Assembly: GCF_021018745.1 (NCBI RefSeq)
Contig: NZ_CP063845.1
Span: forward strand, 992,001-1,056,000
Reading direction: 5' to 3'
Length of the DNA: 64,000 nucleotides
Source of the DNA: Gloeobacter morelensis MG652769
Lineage (GTDB): Bacteria; Cyanobacteriota; Cyanobacteriia; Gloeobacterales; Gloeobacteraceae
Below are positions 42,903 to 52,527 of this stretch, piece by piece (the first letter of the stretch is position 1; each line of letters opens with the position of its first letter). A program made the position numbers and the translations under genes. The notes under the pieces are model-generated. The model made no database searches. It saw only the letters and a program-made list of their open reading frames with translations, and was not told the DNA's origin.

Positions 42903-45900
42903 TTGCGCCGGTTCGCCCCCCTGCTTGCCGCCGCTGCCTTCGCCCTGGTGGCTCCCGCTGCAGCCCCGGCCGCTCCCTTAACTGAAAGTCTGGTCAAACT
43001 GCGCTCCATCTCGCGCGTGCCGCTCATGGCAGGCTGGAAGCTGCACCAGGGAGATCTGCCCGATGCCGCCTCGCCCACGTTGGACGACGGCGCCTGGCCG
43101 GTGGCCAAACCCGACGCCAAAGGCAACATCGGCTGGCCGAAGGGCCGCCGGGTGCTCTGGCTCAGGCAGTGGGTGACGATTCCGCCGGGCTGGCAGGGTT
43201 ACGCGAGCGCCGGAACCCGGGTGCACCTCAACCTCATCTGGTGGGCCGAAAAAACTGAAATCTATGTGGGCGGCCGCTTCGTGCAGGCGGGCGATCTCTA
43301 CGACGCAGTCCAGCGGGTGCCCGTCACCGCCGCCGCCCGGCCGGGGGAGCGCTTCTTGATTGCCCTGAAGCTCACCAGTCCCGGCCACGACCTCGGAGCG
43401 CTCAGCCAGGCGCGGCTCGACATCGCCGCCCCCGCCGGGCGCACCGATCCGGGCCTGCTGGCCGACGAACTGGAAGTGGTGGACGGCTATCTTAAGGAAA
43501 TTGCCACCCCCGCCGAGCGCCGCCAGGGGCGCCCCGCCCTCGACCGGGCGCTCGCTGCCCTCGACTGGCGCGCCCTTGCCGGGCGCGATCAAGCCCGCTT
43601 CGAAAAGTCGCTCACCCGTGCACGCCAACGGCTTGCCTCTGCAGCCCAACTCACCCGAGCGCGCACGATCGCCTTACTTGGGCACTCCCATATCGATATG
43701 GCCTGGCTGTGGACGGTGCCGGAGACCAAGGAGGTAATCGAACGCACCTTCCGCTCGGCCCTTGGGTTGATGGAAAACCACCCCCGCCTCGACTTCGCCC
43801 AGAGCACCGCCCAGTCCTACCAGTGGCTGGAGCGCGAAAGGCCGCAATTGTTCGAAGCTATCCGGCGGCGCGTGGATGACGGGCGCTGGGAACTGGTGGG
43901 GGGGATGTGGGTCGAACCGGACCTCAATTTGCCCGACGGCGAGTCGCTCATCAGACAGGTGCTCTACGGCAAGCAGTACTTTCAAAGCCGCTTCGGCCGG
44001 GATATTCGCGTCGGCTGGAACCCTGATTCGTTCGGTTACACCTGGCAACTGCCCCAGATCTACAAAAAATCGGGGATCGATTATTTTCTGACCACCAAGC
44101 TCGACTGGAACGACACCACCCAATTTCCGCACCGGCTCTTCTGGTGGCAAGGGCCGGACGGCTCGAAGATCCTGACCTATTTCTCCAACCTCCTGGGAGC
44201 CCAGATCGAGGCGGTGCCGATGGCCGAAAAAGCCCGCGCCTACGAAAAAAACACCGGCCACCCGAAATTGATGTGGATCTACGGGGTCGGGGATCACGGC
44301 GGCGGCCCGACCCGGGACATGCTCGATCAGGCCGAGCGGCTTGCTTCCTCGCCCGTCTATCCGAAGATCGAAAAGACGACGGCACTCGCCTACTTCGAGC
44401 AACTGGCGGCAGCCGACCCCAAGGCCCGCCGCTTCCCGACTTGGAATAGCGAGCTGTACCTGGAATTTCACCGCGGCACCTTCACCACCCACGCGGGCCA
44501 GAAGCAGAAAAATCGGCGTATGGAAGTGATACTGGCCGAGGCTGAAAAGTTTTCCGCTGCCAGTAGGGTCCTCCAGAGCACCGCATATCCCGCCGCCGAA
44601 CTGGAAGCGACGTGGAAAAAAGTGTTGTTCAACCAGTTCCACGACATCCTGCCGGGCTCGGCCATCCCGGCGGTCTACGAACAGGCCGACCGCGAGTGGC
44701 ACGAAGCCCAAGACGCGGGGGAAGACCTGCGCACCGCCGCGCTGCGCGCCCTCGCAGCCCAGGCCGATACCCAGGGGGCGGGCCTGCCCGTGGTCGTCTT
44801 CAACAGCCTCGCCACCCCCCGCGACGCCCCGGTGGCTTTGCCCGCGCCGGGCCACCTGCGCGGTGCCCGACTGATGGCGGTCGATCGCACGGGCAAGGGC
44901 GTGCCGGTCCAGGCGGCGGGCGATTGGCTCCATTTCTGGGCGGCGGGCGTACCGGGCATCGGCCACAAGGTCTTCTGGCTGCGCCCGGGGGACATACCGG
45001 CACCGGCGACGGCCGGGTTGGAGAATGCCTATCTGCGCGTCGAAGTCGATCCGCGCACCGGGAATCTCGCGAGCATTTTCGACAAGCGCACTGGCCGCGA
45101 AACCCTGAATGGCCCGGGCAACCAGTTGCAATTTTTCAAAGACGCAGGCCAGTACTGGGACGCCTGGAATATCGATCCTGACTACGAAAAACATCCCCTC
45201 GAAGCGCCTACCCTGGTTGCACTTCAGACGGTTGAGCAAGGACCGGTGCGCACGGTGGTGCGCGTGGTGCGCCGCTTTCGCCAATCGACGTTTGAGCAGG
45301 ATCTGATTTTGTACCGGGAGGCACCCCATCTGGAGATTGCCAACCGCGTCGACTGGCAGGAGCGCCATATCTTCGTCAAAGCCGCTTTTCCCCTGGCGGT
45401 ACGCTCCGAGCAGGCTACCTACGAAATTCCTTTTGCCGCGATCGAGCGCAGCACGCTGCGCGACACGCCCGCGCGCAAGGCCCAGTGGGAAGTACCCGCC
45501 CTGCGCTGGGCCGATGTCGCAGATGCGCGCTCCGGGGTAAGCCTGATAAACGACAGCAAGTACGGCCACGACGCCCGCCGGACAGATACGGGTACGCTGC
45601 TCAGGCTATCGCTGTTGCGCGGTCCGGAGTGGCCCGACCCGAAGGCGGATCTGGGGGAGCACAGCTTTCGCTACGCGCTCTACCCGCACCCGGGTGATTG
45701 GCGCGAGGCCGCTACTGTTCGGGCGGGGTTGGAGTTTAATACGCCTTTGCACGCCCTCCCGCAGACCACCCACCCCGGAACGCTGCCGGAGAGCTTTTTG
45801 CAGCTGGACAACCCGCAGGTGGTGGTGGCCGCCTGGAAACAAGCCGAGGACGGCAAGGGCTGGCTTCTCCGGCTCTACGAATCGCAGGGCCGACCGGCCG

Positions 45901-46049
45901 CCGCTCGCCTGCGCCTTGCCATCCCCGTGCGAAGCGTCGTCAAGACCGACTTGCTTGAAAGACCCATCGCAGCGCTTGCGGTGCAGGATGGGCAAGCTTC
46001 ATTGCAGCTTGGTCCCTACGAAATCCAGACCGTTCGCGTGCAGTTTTAA
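42903..46049 (+). CDS. Exported GH38 alpha-mannosidase
   Basis: A TTG start with GAAGGA 9 nt upstream gives a signal peptide (MRRFAPLLAAAAFALVAPAAAPAA) and a 1048-residue enzyme. GH38 features: zinc ligands in 'GHSHIDMAWLWTVPET' (H261 S H263 I D265), 'WELVGGMWVEPDLNLPDGESL', the nucleophile Asp in 'GWNPDSFGYTWQLPQI' and a downstream 'FNQFHDILPGS'. A jelly-roll domain at the N-terminus (about 40-190) and beta-sandwich C-terminal domains complete the usual layout. The enzyme would remove alpha-mannose outside the inner membrane, from imported or own glycans. It is placed 3 nt after ycf4, so it may share its transcript. Confidence 0.93.
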   Translation: MRRFAPLLAAAAFALVAPAAAPAAPLTESLVKLRSISRVPLMAGWKLHQGDLPDAASPTLDDGAWPVAKPDAKGNIGWPKGRRVLWLRQWVTIPPGWQGYASAGTRVHLNLIWWAEKTEIYVGGRFVQAGDLYDAVQRVPVTAAARPGERFLIALKLTSPGHDLGALSQARLDIAAPAGRTDPGLLADELEVVDGYLKEIATPAERRQGRPALDRALAALDWRALAGRDQARFEKSLTRARQRLASAAQLTRARTIALLGHSHIDMAWLWTVPETKEVIERTFRSALGLMENHPRLDFAQSTAQSYQWLERERPQLFEAIRRRVDDGRWELVGGMWVEPDLNLPDGESLIRQVLYGKQYFQSRFGRDIRVGWNPDSFGYTWQLPQIYKKSGIDYFLTTKLDWNDTTQFPHRLFWWQGPDGSKILTYFSNLLGAQIEAVPMAEKARAYEKNTGHPKLMWIYGVGDHGGGPTRDMLDQAERLASSPVYPKIEKTTALAYFEQLAAADPKARRFPTWNSELYLEFHRGTFTTHAGQKQKNRRMEVILAEAEKFSAASRVLQSTAYPAAELEATWKKVLFNQFHDILPGSAIPAVYEQADREWHEAQDAGEDLRTAALRALAAQADTQGAGLPVVVFNSLATPRDAPVALPAPGHLRGARLMAVDRTGKGVPVQAAGDWLHFWAAGVPGIGHKVFWLRPGDIPAPATAGLENAYLRVEVDPRTGNLASIFDKRTGRETLNGPGNQLQFFKDAGQYWDAWNIDPDYEKHPLEAPTLVALQTVEQGPVRTVVRVVRRFRQSTFEQDLILYREAPHLEIANRVDWQERHIFVKAAFPLAVRSEQATYEIPFAAIERSTLRDTPARKAQWEVPALRWADVADARSGVSLINDSKYGHDARRTDTGTLLRLSLLRGPEWPDPKADLGEHSFRYALYPHPGDWREAATVRAGLEFNTPLHALPQTTHPGTLPESFLQLDNPQVVVAAWKQAEDGKGWLLRLYESQGRPAAARLRLAIPVRSVVKTDLLERPIAALAVQDGQASLQLGPYEIQTVRVQF

Positions 46050-46111
46050 AGCTTGGCCGCCCACTGGGCTAGGATCAAGGCGATCTTCAGACCGACGCGC
46101 GCGAGGGTGCC

Positions 46112-46705
46112 ATGCTCAAAAAAAGCGAGAACCAGTCGATAGCCCGCACGATCAAAAGCCAGGCTCAGATCTTGGGAGGGACGGTGGCGGCCTTCTGGGG
46201 CATCGAGATTGTCGATCAGGTGCTCTTTGCCGGACGCTATCTCGACTTGTTCGGCATCCACCCGCGCGATCTCGATTCACTGATTAATATTTTCTTCGCA
46301 CCCTTTCTGCACGTCGGCTTCGGGCATTTGATTGCCAATACCGTGCCCTTTGTGGTGCTGGGCTGGCTGATTATGGCCCGCAACTTCAAAGATTTTTTCT
46401 GGGTGACGCTGATTGTCACGCTGGTGAGCGGCCTGGGGGTCTGGCTGTTCGCCCCGGCCAATACAGTCCACCTGGGGGCAAGCGGCGTCGTGTTCGGCTA
46501 TCTGGGCTATCTGCTGCTGCGCGGCTACTTCGAGCGCAGCTGGCAGTCGGTGCTGATTGCCCTGGGGGTCGGCTTTTTGTTCGGCGGGGCGCTGTGGGGG
46601 GTGCTGCCTCTGCAGGCGGGGGTTTCCTGGCAGGCGCACCTGTTCGGCTTTTTAGGCGGGGTGCTCGCCGCCCGCTGGCTCACCCCGCGCCGCCCGGCTG
46701 CCTAG
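46112..46705 (+). CDS. Rhomboid family intramembrane serine protease
   Basis: A 197-residue six-helix protein. The catalytic dyad is present: S124 in 'HLGASGVVFGYLGYLLL' (GxSG) and H176 in 'SWQAHLFGFLGG'. 'FLHVGFGHLIANTVPFVVLG' gives the oxyanion-hole His/Asn (HxxxN). It cleaves transmembrane substrates within the membrane; targets cannot be read from the sequence. GAGGG lies in front of the ATG. It is 62 nt downstream of the GH38 gene on the same strand, and convergent with the glycosyltransferase gene. Confidence 0.92.
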   Translation: MLKKSENQSIARTIKSQAQILGGTVAAFWGIEIVDQVLFAGRYLDLFGIHPRDLDSLINIFFAPFLHVGFGHLIANTVPFVVLGWLIMARNFKDFFWVTLIVTLVSGLGVWLFAPANTVHLGASGVVFGYLGYLLLRGYFERSWQSVLIALGVGFLFGGALWGVLPLQAGVSWQAHLFGFLGGVLAARWLTPRRPAA

Positions 46706-46773
46706 CTTTAGACCGGTCTGCCCCACCAGCGGATCGCGAAGAATAGCCATGTGCAAGCCTGGCTCCCAATCGT

Positions 46774-47922
46774 CTAATTTTTGAGCAGTCGGGCGGGGGT
46801 GCGCTCAAGCACTTCTGCATATAAATTCTCCAGTGCCCAGATGTTTGAAGAGAGCGTATAGCGCTCGATGACGCGGGCGCGAGCCTTCTGGCCGAGCAGG
46901 GCGGTAAATTCCGGTTGCTCGCCGAGCATCGGCAGCAGCGTGCGCAACTCCGAGCGCACCCGCAGCGGGTTGACCAGCAGCCCCGCCCCACCGGCCAGCA
47001 CCTCGCCGTCGGCACCGACGTCGGTGGCCAGACAGGCGGTACCACAGGCCATCGCCTCAAGAAGCGACAGCGACAGTCCTTCGACCAGCGACGGGAGCAC
47101 AAACACGTCCGCCCCCTGCAAAATCTCGATGCGGCGCTGCTCGGAGGCCAGATAGCCAAGCCAGCGCACGCCCTCTTCGGTGCCGTAGAAGCCCTGGAGG
47201 TTGGCGCGCTGGGGACCGTCGCCGATAATGGCGAGCCGGGCACCCAGGGCGTGCATGCCTGCCTGCTTCCACGCTTTTAGCAGTTGCTCGACATTCTTCT
47301 CGACCGTGAGACGGCCCATGTAGACAAACAGCCGTCCGGCGCGCAGTTCGTCTTTGATGCGCGAGTAGCCGGGGCAGTAGCGAGCAGTGTCGACGCCGTT
47401 GGGGATGACCGCGATACGCCGCCCCGGCACGCCCAGGCGGATGAGCAGTTCCTTTTGCAATTGCGAGAAGATGATCACCCGGTCGTAGTTGGCCAGGGTC
47501 GAGGTATACCACTGATACATCAGATACTGGGTATTGGCGGCAAAGTTGCGCCGCCGCCGGTCGAAGGCCGGGTGGAAGGTGGCCACCAGCGGCAGGCGCA
47601 ACTCTTCGCAAATTTCGGGCAGGGCAAAATCGAGGGGCGAGAGGGTGAGGCTCGCGTGCACCAGGTCGGGCTTCAACTCGCGCAGCGAATCGACCAACAC
47701 CTTGCGCGCCCGCAAGGACGGAATGGTGTACGCCTGGGACTTATAAAGACATGGCAAGGTCACTTCCCCCAGGTCCGCCCGCGGCGGCAGTATTTCTTCT
47801 TCCTGGACAAAATGCAGAAAACTGACCCGGTGTCCCAACTCCATCAGGGCGTTGGTCACTTCGCGACTGTAGGTAACGTTTCCGCAAAAAGGGGTCTTCT
47901 TACCCAGCCAGGCTATATGCAT
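46774..47922 (-). CDS. GT4-family glycosyltransferase
   Basis: The 382-residue GT-B enzyme shows the N-terminal Rossmann region ('HIAWLGKKTPFCGNVTYSREVTNALMELGHRVSF'), a linker and the C-terminal nucleotide-sugar domain: 'LFVYMGRLTVEKNVEQLLKAWKQ', 'LAIIGDGPQRANL', 'LPSLVEGLSLSLLEAMACGTACLATDVG' (the EX7E motif). It adds a sugar from NDP-sugar to lipid or glycan. The ATG is 4 nt after the stop of the MFS gene, so both are in one operon with recO. The acceptor is unknown. Confidence 0.9.
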   Translation of the reverse strand: MHIAWLGKKTPFCGNVTYSREVTNALMELGHRVSFLHFVQEEEILPPRADLGEVTLPCLYKSQAYTIPSLRARKVLVDSLRELKPDLVHASLTLSPLDFALPEICEELRLPLVATFHPAFDRRRRNFAANTQYLMYQWYTSTLANYDRVIIFSQLQKELLIRLGVPGRRIAVIPNGVDTARYCPGYSRIKDELRAGRLFVYMGRLTVEKNVEQLLKAWKQAGMHALGARLAIIGDGPQRANLQGFYGTEEGVRWLGYLASEQRRIEILQGADVFVLPSLVEGLSLSLLEAMACGTACLATDVGADGEVLAGGAGLLVNPLRVRSELRTLLPMLGEQPEFTALLGQKARARVIERYTLSSNIWALENLYAEVLERTPARLLKN

Positions 47923-47926
47923 CACA

Positions 47927-49171
47927 TCATTTCGAGAGGTCCCGGGAGAACCATTTGCTCACGAACCCTGCCAGCAGCACCACCAGACCTAGAGCCAGAA
48001 TAACAGGGCGCAGACCGAACAGGGCAGCGGCCCGCTCCGCGAGCACCAGAGGCAGGCTGAGGGCGATATTGACCAGGTTGTTCTGCAGGCCGAAGACTTT
48101 GCCGCGCATCTGCTCGGGGGTCTGCTCCTGAATCAGGGTTTGCATCGGCACCCCGATGCAGGCGCCCCCCAGACCCAACAACAAAGTGAGAGCGAGGGCC
48201 AGCCAGACACTGCTCGCCCAGTACAAGCCAATCAAGGCCGCTCCCATCAAGATCGCCCCGACCAGGGCGAGGCTCGGGCGCGGCAGGCGGTTGCCAAATT
48301 TGCCCACCGCGATCGCTCCTGCCACCAGACCGCCGCTCGCCGAGGCGAGCAGGAAGCCGAATTGCTCCTGCTTGAGGCCGATGGCGGGGGCCAGGTTGAT
48401 TGCCAGGATCGTGAGGGCGGCGATGACGCTGTAGAGCACGATCAGTTGCACGAAGGCAAAGCGCACACCGGCGTTCTGCTTGAGGTAGACGAACCCTTCG
48501 CGCAGGTCTTTGGCCAGATTTGGTTCGGGGCGGTGCTTGAGGGTGTCCTTCTCGCCGGTGTGCATAAACCCGATGAGCAGCGAGGCGATCACATAGGCGC
48601 CGCCCACGATCCAGTGGCCGTCGTCCGCCCCGCCGATCAGGCTCAGCAGTGGTTCGCCGATGGCAAACCCGACCACCGCCGCCACCATCATCGTGGCAGT
48701 AAAGAGCGAATTGGCCGACAGCAACCCGCGCCGCTCGATAATCAGCGGAATCGCCGCCGTCTCCGCCGGCGCAAAAAACTGAGTGAGCGTCGAGACCAAA
48801 AAAGTGATCGCCAGCCAGAAGGCGTACTGGACAGGCAAAAAGGGCACCGCCAGTACGAATAGACCGCGCAGCAGATTGGAGACGATGAGCACGGTCTTTT
48901 TGGGCCAGCGATCGACGTAGACCCCGGCCACCGAACCGAACAAGATGGCCGGCACGGAGGAAGCGATCATGATCCCCGAGGACAGTTGGGCGGTGAGCGC
49001 CTCGGCAAAGTGCACGGCGATCAGCGCGATCATATAGACCAGAAAGATTTTGTCGGCCAGTTGCGAGAAGACCTGTCCGCTCCACAAAAACAAAAAATTT
49101 CGGTTGCGCAGGACGTCGCGAAAACCGAGGGTTTTGTGCTGCTGTGAGGAATCCTGGGTCGTGGGTGCCAT
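47927..49171 (-). CDS. Major facilitator superfamily transporter
   Basis: The 414-residue protein has twelve hydrophobic helices and the MFS motif-A region 'GSVAGVYVDRWPKKTVLIV' between helices 2 and 3. The middle loop ('KDTLKHRPEPNLAKDLREGFVYLKQ') and the layout resemble the enterobactin-exporter/macrolide-efflux type of MFS. Substrate not known. It lies between recO (17 nt upstream) and the GT4 gene (4 nt downstream), suggesting one transcription unit. Start ATG at 49171. Confidence 0.9.
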   Translation of the reverse strand: MAPTTQDSSQQHKTLGFRDVLRNRNFLFLWSGQVFSQLADKIFLVYMIALIAVHFAEALTAQLSSGIMIASSVPAILFGSVAGVYVDRWPKKTVLIVSNLLRGLFVLAVPFLPVQYAFWLAITFLVSTLTQFFAPAETAAIPLIIERRGLLSANSLFTATMMVAAVVGFAIGEPLLSLIGGADDGHWIVGGAYVIASLLIGFMHTGEKDTLKHRPEPNLAKDLREGFVYLKQNAGVRFAFVQLIVLYSVIAALTILAINLAPAIGLKQEQFGFLLASASGGLVAGAIAVGKFGNRLPRPSLALVGAILMGAALIGLYWASSVWLALALTLLLGLGGACIGVPMQTLIQEQTPEQMRGKVFGLQNNLVNIALSLPLVLAERAAALFGLRPVILALGLVVLLAGFVSKWFSRDLSK

Positions 49172-49188
49172 AAAAACGCGCCGTCGGG

Positions 49189-49974
49189 TTATTGGGGCGA
49201 AGCACCCGCCGGGACGGCGAGCGGCTCAAAACAGATCTCCAGCAGTGTCGCTGCCCGGAGCGGCCGGTCAAAGTGGAATTCGATATGGCGGCGCAACAGC
49301 CGCTCCAGACCGATCCAAAGATAGTTCCAATCGAGGCTTGCGGGCGTGAGATCCACATCGGCCAACAGCTGCAGGGCCGCCACCTGTTCGATATCGAGGC
49401 GAAAACCCACCCGCTCGTGGGACAGGCACTCGAGGGCCACAAGCCCACCCGCTTCGACGCTAAAACCGGCCGACTCGGCTGCAATCGGCCGGTGGCTCAC
49501 GGTACAAAAATGCACTTCCGGCGCCACACCGCCCACAGCCAACAACTGATACACCCCGTGCACCAGGCGGGCGGCAATCTGGTGGGAAGGGGTGACGGCG
49601 AGTCGCTCCAGGTGGACCAACAGCAGATCGTAAAGGTCTTCCTGGGGCTGGCCCTCGGTGGCTTCCTGCAGCACCCCTTCGGCCAGGTACTGCGCTGCGG
49701 TGAGGCGGCCTAGATCCTGCAGCAGGCCCGGGAAAGTGCGCAAGCTCTCCGCCTGGGTGAGCTGGTCGAGGCTGCGGCCCCGGTACAATTGCAGGTCGTT
49801 GACGACAAATTGCTCGGTGCGCCCGCCGATCCGGGCATTGGCCTTGCGCGCTCCCCGGGCGACCGCCCGCACCAGACCGTTCTCGCGCGTCAGAATCGTC
49901 ATCAGCAAATCGCTTTCGCCAAGGGGCATGCGCCGCAGGTTGATGCCGGTAGCCCGGTAGGTTTTCCCAGACAA
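49189..49974 (-). CDS. recO: DNA repair protein RecO
   Basis: The TTG start gives 261 residues. The N-terminal OB fold has the family's '[39 protein letters not shown]', and the helical C-terminal part follows ('[20 protein letters not shown]'). RecO anneals ssDNA and loads RecA with RecR. The zinc-binding cysteine cluster (CxxC...CxxC) of many RecO proteins is absent: only isolated cysteines appear ('[11 protein letters not shown]'). Zinc-free RecO proteins are known, so it can still work. It heads an operon with the MFS and GT4 genes and is divergent from rplC. Confidence 0.92.
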   Translation of the reverse strand: MSGKTYRATGINLRRMPLGESDLLMTILTRENGLVRAVARGARKANARIGGRTEQFVVNDLQLYRGRSLDQLTQAESLRTFPGLLQDLGRLTAAQYLAEGVLQEATEGQPQEDLYDLLLVHLERLAVTPSHQIAARLVHGVYQLLAVGGVAPEVHFCTVSHRPIAAESAGFSVEAGGLVALECLSHERVGFRLDIEQVAALQLLADVDLTPASLDWNYLWIGLERLLRRHIEFHFDRPLRAATLLEICFEPLAVPAGASPQ

Positions 49975-50152
49975 GAGCGTTTTTACCTATGGATGGGTAG
50001 CCGTCTTTCTAATGTACCGCTCCGCCGGGCGCTTGTTCGCTCCCCTGGACAGAACCGGAGCCTCCCTGGTATCATGAGAGCTTGTGATTCAAACCCAGGG
50101 CAAGACAAAGCCCACGGTTTGGCCCCTAATTTCTTGGTCAGGGAGAAAAGCG

Positions 50153-50800
50153 ATGTCACTGGGCATCCTGGGCCGCAAGCTCGGCATGACGCAAATTTTC
50201 GACGAAGAGGGTCGGGCGATACCGGTGACGGTGGTCGAGGCGGGGCCGTGCCCCGTCACCCAGGTCAAAAGCGAAGCCACCGACGGTTATACCGCTGTGC
50301 AACTGGGCTTTGGTACGGCCCGCGAGAAGGTCTTGACCCGTCCGGAGGTCGGCCACTGCAAAAAGGCCGGTCTGGAGGCGCCGGTGCGCCATCTGCGCGA
50401 ATTTCGCCTTCCCGACAGCTCCCAGTACACCCCCGGTCAGCAGATCACCGTCGATTTGTTTGCGGCGGGTCAACTGGTCGATGTCGTCGGCACCAGCATC
50501 GGCAAGGGCTTCGCGGGCGGCCAGAAGCGCCACCACTTCGGGCGCGGGCCGATGGCCCACGGCTCGAAGAACCATCGGGCCCCCGGTTCGATCGGCGCGG
50601 GTACTACGCCCGGACGCGTTTTCCCCGGCAAGCGCATGCCCGGCCGTATGGGCAACGAGCGCGTCACCGTGCGCAAGCTGACGGTGGTGCGGGTGATACC
50701 CGAGCGCAATGTGATTTTGATTCAAGGTGGCCTGCCCGGCGTCGAGGGCGGCCTGCTGATGATCTCGCCCGCCAAGAGCGTCGGGCGCGCCAAGGGCTAG
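50153..50800 (+). CDS. rplC: Ribosomal protein uL3
   Basis: GGGAG lies about 8 nt before the ATG. The 215-residue protein begins '[15 protein letters not shown]' and contains '[24 protein letters not shown]', the central loop reaching the peptidyl-transferase centre, followed by '[20 protein letters not shown]'. L3 is a primary 23S rRNA binder. It leads a short cluster with L4 and L23, but the usual next gene (rplB) is missing. The upstream S10 gene is not seen either; recO runs the other way. Confidence 0.98.
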   Translation: MSLGILGRKLGMTQIFDEEGRAIPVTVVEAGPCPVTQVKSEATDGYTAVQLGFGTAREKVLTRPEVGHCKKAGLEAPVRHLREFRLPDSSQYTPGQQITVDLFAAGQLVDVVGTSIGKGFAGGQKRHHFGRGPMAHGSKNHRAPGSIGAGTTPGRVFPGKRMPGRMGNERVTVRKLTVVRVIPERNVILIQGGLPGVEGGLLMISPAKSVGRAKG

Positions 50801-50832
50801 AGCCCTCCACACGATTTGTGCGAGCAAAGACA

Positions 50833-51474
50833 ATGGCAACCTGTTCGATAAAAGATTGGCAGGGCAACGCGACCGGCGAGGTCGATCTCGATTTGCCCGT
50901 CGCCTCCGAGGCCACCGCCTCCCACATCGTCTATCTGGCCTTCAAGCGGCAGATGGTCAACTCTCGCCAGGGAACCGCCTCCACCCTCACCCGCGGCGAG
51001 GTGCGCGGCGGCGGCAGAAAGCCCTGGAAGCAAAAAGGCACCGGTCGCGCCCGCGCAGGCTCGATCCGCTCGCCGCTGTGGCGCAAGGGCGGCGTTATCT
51101 TTGGCCCCAAGCCGCGCGACTTCGAGATCAAGATGAACCGCAAGGAGCGGCGGCTCGCCCTGCGCACGGCCCTGCAAAGCCGTGTGGAGGATTTAATCGT
51201 CGTCGACGAGTTCGAGGGGCAGCTTGCTGCCCCCAGGACCAGAGAACTGGTGCAGGCGTTCGAGCGCTGGGGTGTCGATATGGCGAGCCAGTCGATCCTC
51301 TTGATCCTGCGCGAGCGACAGACCAATACCTATCTGTCGGCGCGCAACCTCCCCAACGTCAAAGTGATCACCGCCGGCAATCTCAACGTGCGCGACTTGC
51401 TTGCCACCGACTGGATCGTGGTTACCAGTCCCGCCCTTGAACTCATCAAAGAGACCTATGGAGCAGTGGCATGA
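50833..51474 (+). CDS. rplD: Ribosomal protein uL4
   Basis: The 213-residue protein carries the L4 extended loop '[45 protein letters not shown]' in parts, which lines the exit tunnel with L22. Start at the ATG after a weak ribosome site; 32 nt after rplC. Its stop overlaps the rplW ATG by 4 nt. In many bacteria L4 also represses its own operon, but no leader structure of that kind is evident here. Confidence 0.98.
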   Translation: MATCSIKDWQGNATGEVDLDLPVASEATASHIVYLAFKRQMVNSRQGTASTLTRGEVRGGGRKPWKQKGTGRARAGSIRSPLWRKGGVIFGPKPRDFEIKMNRKERRLALRTALQSRVEDLIVVDEFEGQLAAPRTRELVQAFERWGVDMASQSILLILRERQTNTYLSARNLPNVKVITAGNLNVRDLLATDWIVVTSPALELIKETYGAVA

Positions 51475-51773
51475 GTAGCGGAACCAAGCGCGCCCTCGCC
51501 GACATCATCCGTCGCCCCCTGATCACCGAGAAGGGCACACGATTGCTCGAAGAGAACAAGTACCTCTTCGAAGTCACCCCCGGCGCCAACAAAATCCAGA
51601 TTGCCCAGGCGATCGAAGAGTTGTTCAGTGTCAAGGTGACCAAGGTCAACACCTTCAATCCGCCGGCCCGCCAGCGCCGCGTGGGCAAGTTCCTCGGCAC
51701 GCGCTCAAGCTACAAGCGCGCCATCGTCACCCTTCAAGAAGGCGATTCAATCACACTTTTCCCCGAAGTCTAA
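51471..51773 (+). CDS. rplW: Ribosomal protein uL23
   Basis: The 100-residue protein has '[26 protein letters not shown]', '[23 protein letters not shown]' and '[14 protein letters not shown]', all typical of L23, the docking site for trigger factor and SRP at the exit tunnel. Translation is coupled to rplD by ATGA overlap. An intrinsic terminator follows 17 nt after the stop, so the cluster ends here rather than continuing to rplB. Confidence 0.98.
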   Translation: MSSGTKRALADIIRRPLITEKGTRLLEENKYLFEVTPGANKIQIAQAIEELFSVKVTKVNTFNPPARQRRVGKFLGTRSSYKRAIVTLQEGDSITLFPEV

Positions 51774-51790
51774 ATCTCAATGCGCCATTA

Positions 51791-51826
51791 AGCCGGGCTG
51801 ACCTTTGGATCAGCCCGGCTTTTGCT
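51791..51826 (+). terminator. Terminator of the rplC-rplD-rplW cluster
   Basis: AGCCGGGCTGA (51791-51801) is exactly complementary to TCAGCCCGGCT (51810-51820), followed by TTTGCTT. Strong stem, weak T-run. Confidence 0.82.
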
Positions 51827-51951
51827 TGGCCGCACGGCAGAGATGCGGCCCGCCGAGAAGCCCCCCAGCGACAGAGGGAAATGCCGGGTCGCTTTTTCTA
51901 GCATTGCTGTGGACTTCCTCAATTTTTCAATGCACAGGAGCTATTTCAACT

Positions 51952-52527
51952 ATGAAAAAGACCCAGGCCCTTTTGCTGAGCCTGCCGCTGATTGTCGGTC
52001 TGGCGGCTTGCAGCACCCCGAACACGACCGCTGAGGGCGTCCGTCAGGATCAAACGGCCTCCGACCAGCGCGCCGAGACCCAACGGGAGAACGCGGGTGA
52101 AGCGACCGGTGAAGCCGCCAATCGCACCGGTCAGGCGATGGAAAACACGGCGGACAACGCCGACAAGCGCGCCGAGAATGCCATGCAGGACGGTGCCCAG
52201 ACGGCCACCGGCGAGTCGGGCGCCGAGGCCAAGGACGACGCCGCAAGCGACACGCGCAAGCGTCAGCTCGAATCGGATATCCGGGCGCGCGAACAGCGCA
52301 CCGATACCACCGGCCAGGTGAGCGACGGCGACATCGAGAGCAAGGTGCGCAGCAAGCTCGAAGCCAACATCCAGCAAGGCTCGATCGCCGTCACAGCCAA
52401 AGAGGGCAATGTTACTCTCAAAGGCCGCGTACCGGTCCAGTCCGATGTCGACAGGGCCGTGAACCTGGCGAAGGAGATCAACGGCGTCAAGCAAGTGCAG
52501 TCCGAACTGACGGTGGGCAAAGGTTAG
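51952..52527 (+). CDS. BON-domain lipoprotein
   Basis: The 191-residue product starts with a lipoprotein signal ending in 'GLAAC'. The middle region (residues about 25-115) is highly charged and low in complexity, rich in Ala, Asp, Glu, Asn and Thr, probably an extended linker. The C-terminal BON domain reads 'SDGDIESKVRSKLEANIQQGSIAVTAKEGNVTLKGRVPVQSDVDRAVNLAKEI' in parts. BON domains bind membranes or phospholipid and are common in osmotic-stress proteins. AGGAG lies 11 nt upstream. Its stop codon overlaps that of the convergent hydrolase gene. Confidence 0.9.
   Translation: MKKTQALLLSLPLIVGLAACSTPNTTAEGVRQDQTASDQRAETQRENAGEATGEAANRTGQAMENTADNADKRAENAMQDGAQTATGESGAEAKDDAASDTRKRQLESDIRAREQRTDTTGQVSDGDIESKVRSKLEANIQQGSIAVTAKEGNVTLKGRVPVQSDVDRAVNLAKEINGVKQVQSELTVGKG

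Noticed and set aside
43674-45569. 631-codon open frame opposite the GH38 gene
   Set aside because: Antisense shadow of a confident enzyme gene with all catalytic motifs on the plus strand.
46706-46773. Terminator between rhomboid and GT4 genes
   Set aside because: No stem with a T-run could be found in the 68-nt gap.
49789-50832. Upstream extension of the L4 frame to 561 codons
   Set aside because: The extra part is the alternate frame of rplC; L4 begins at 50833.
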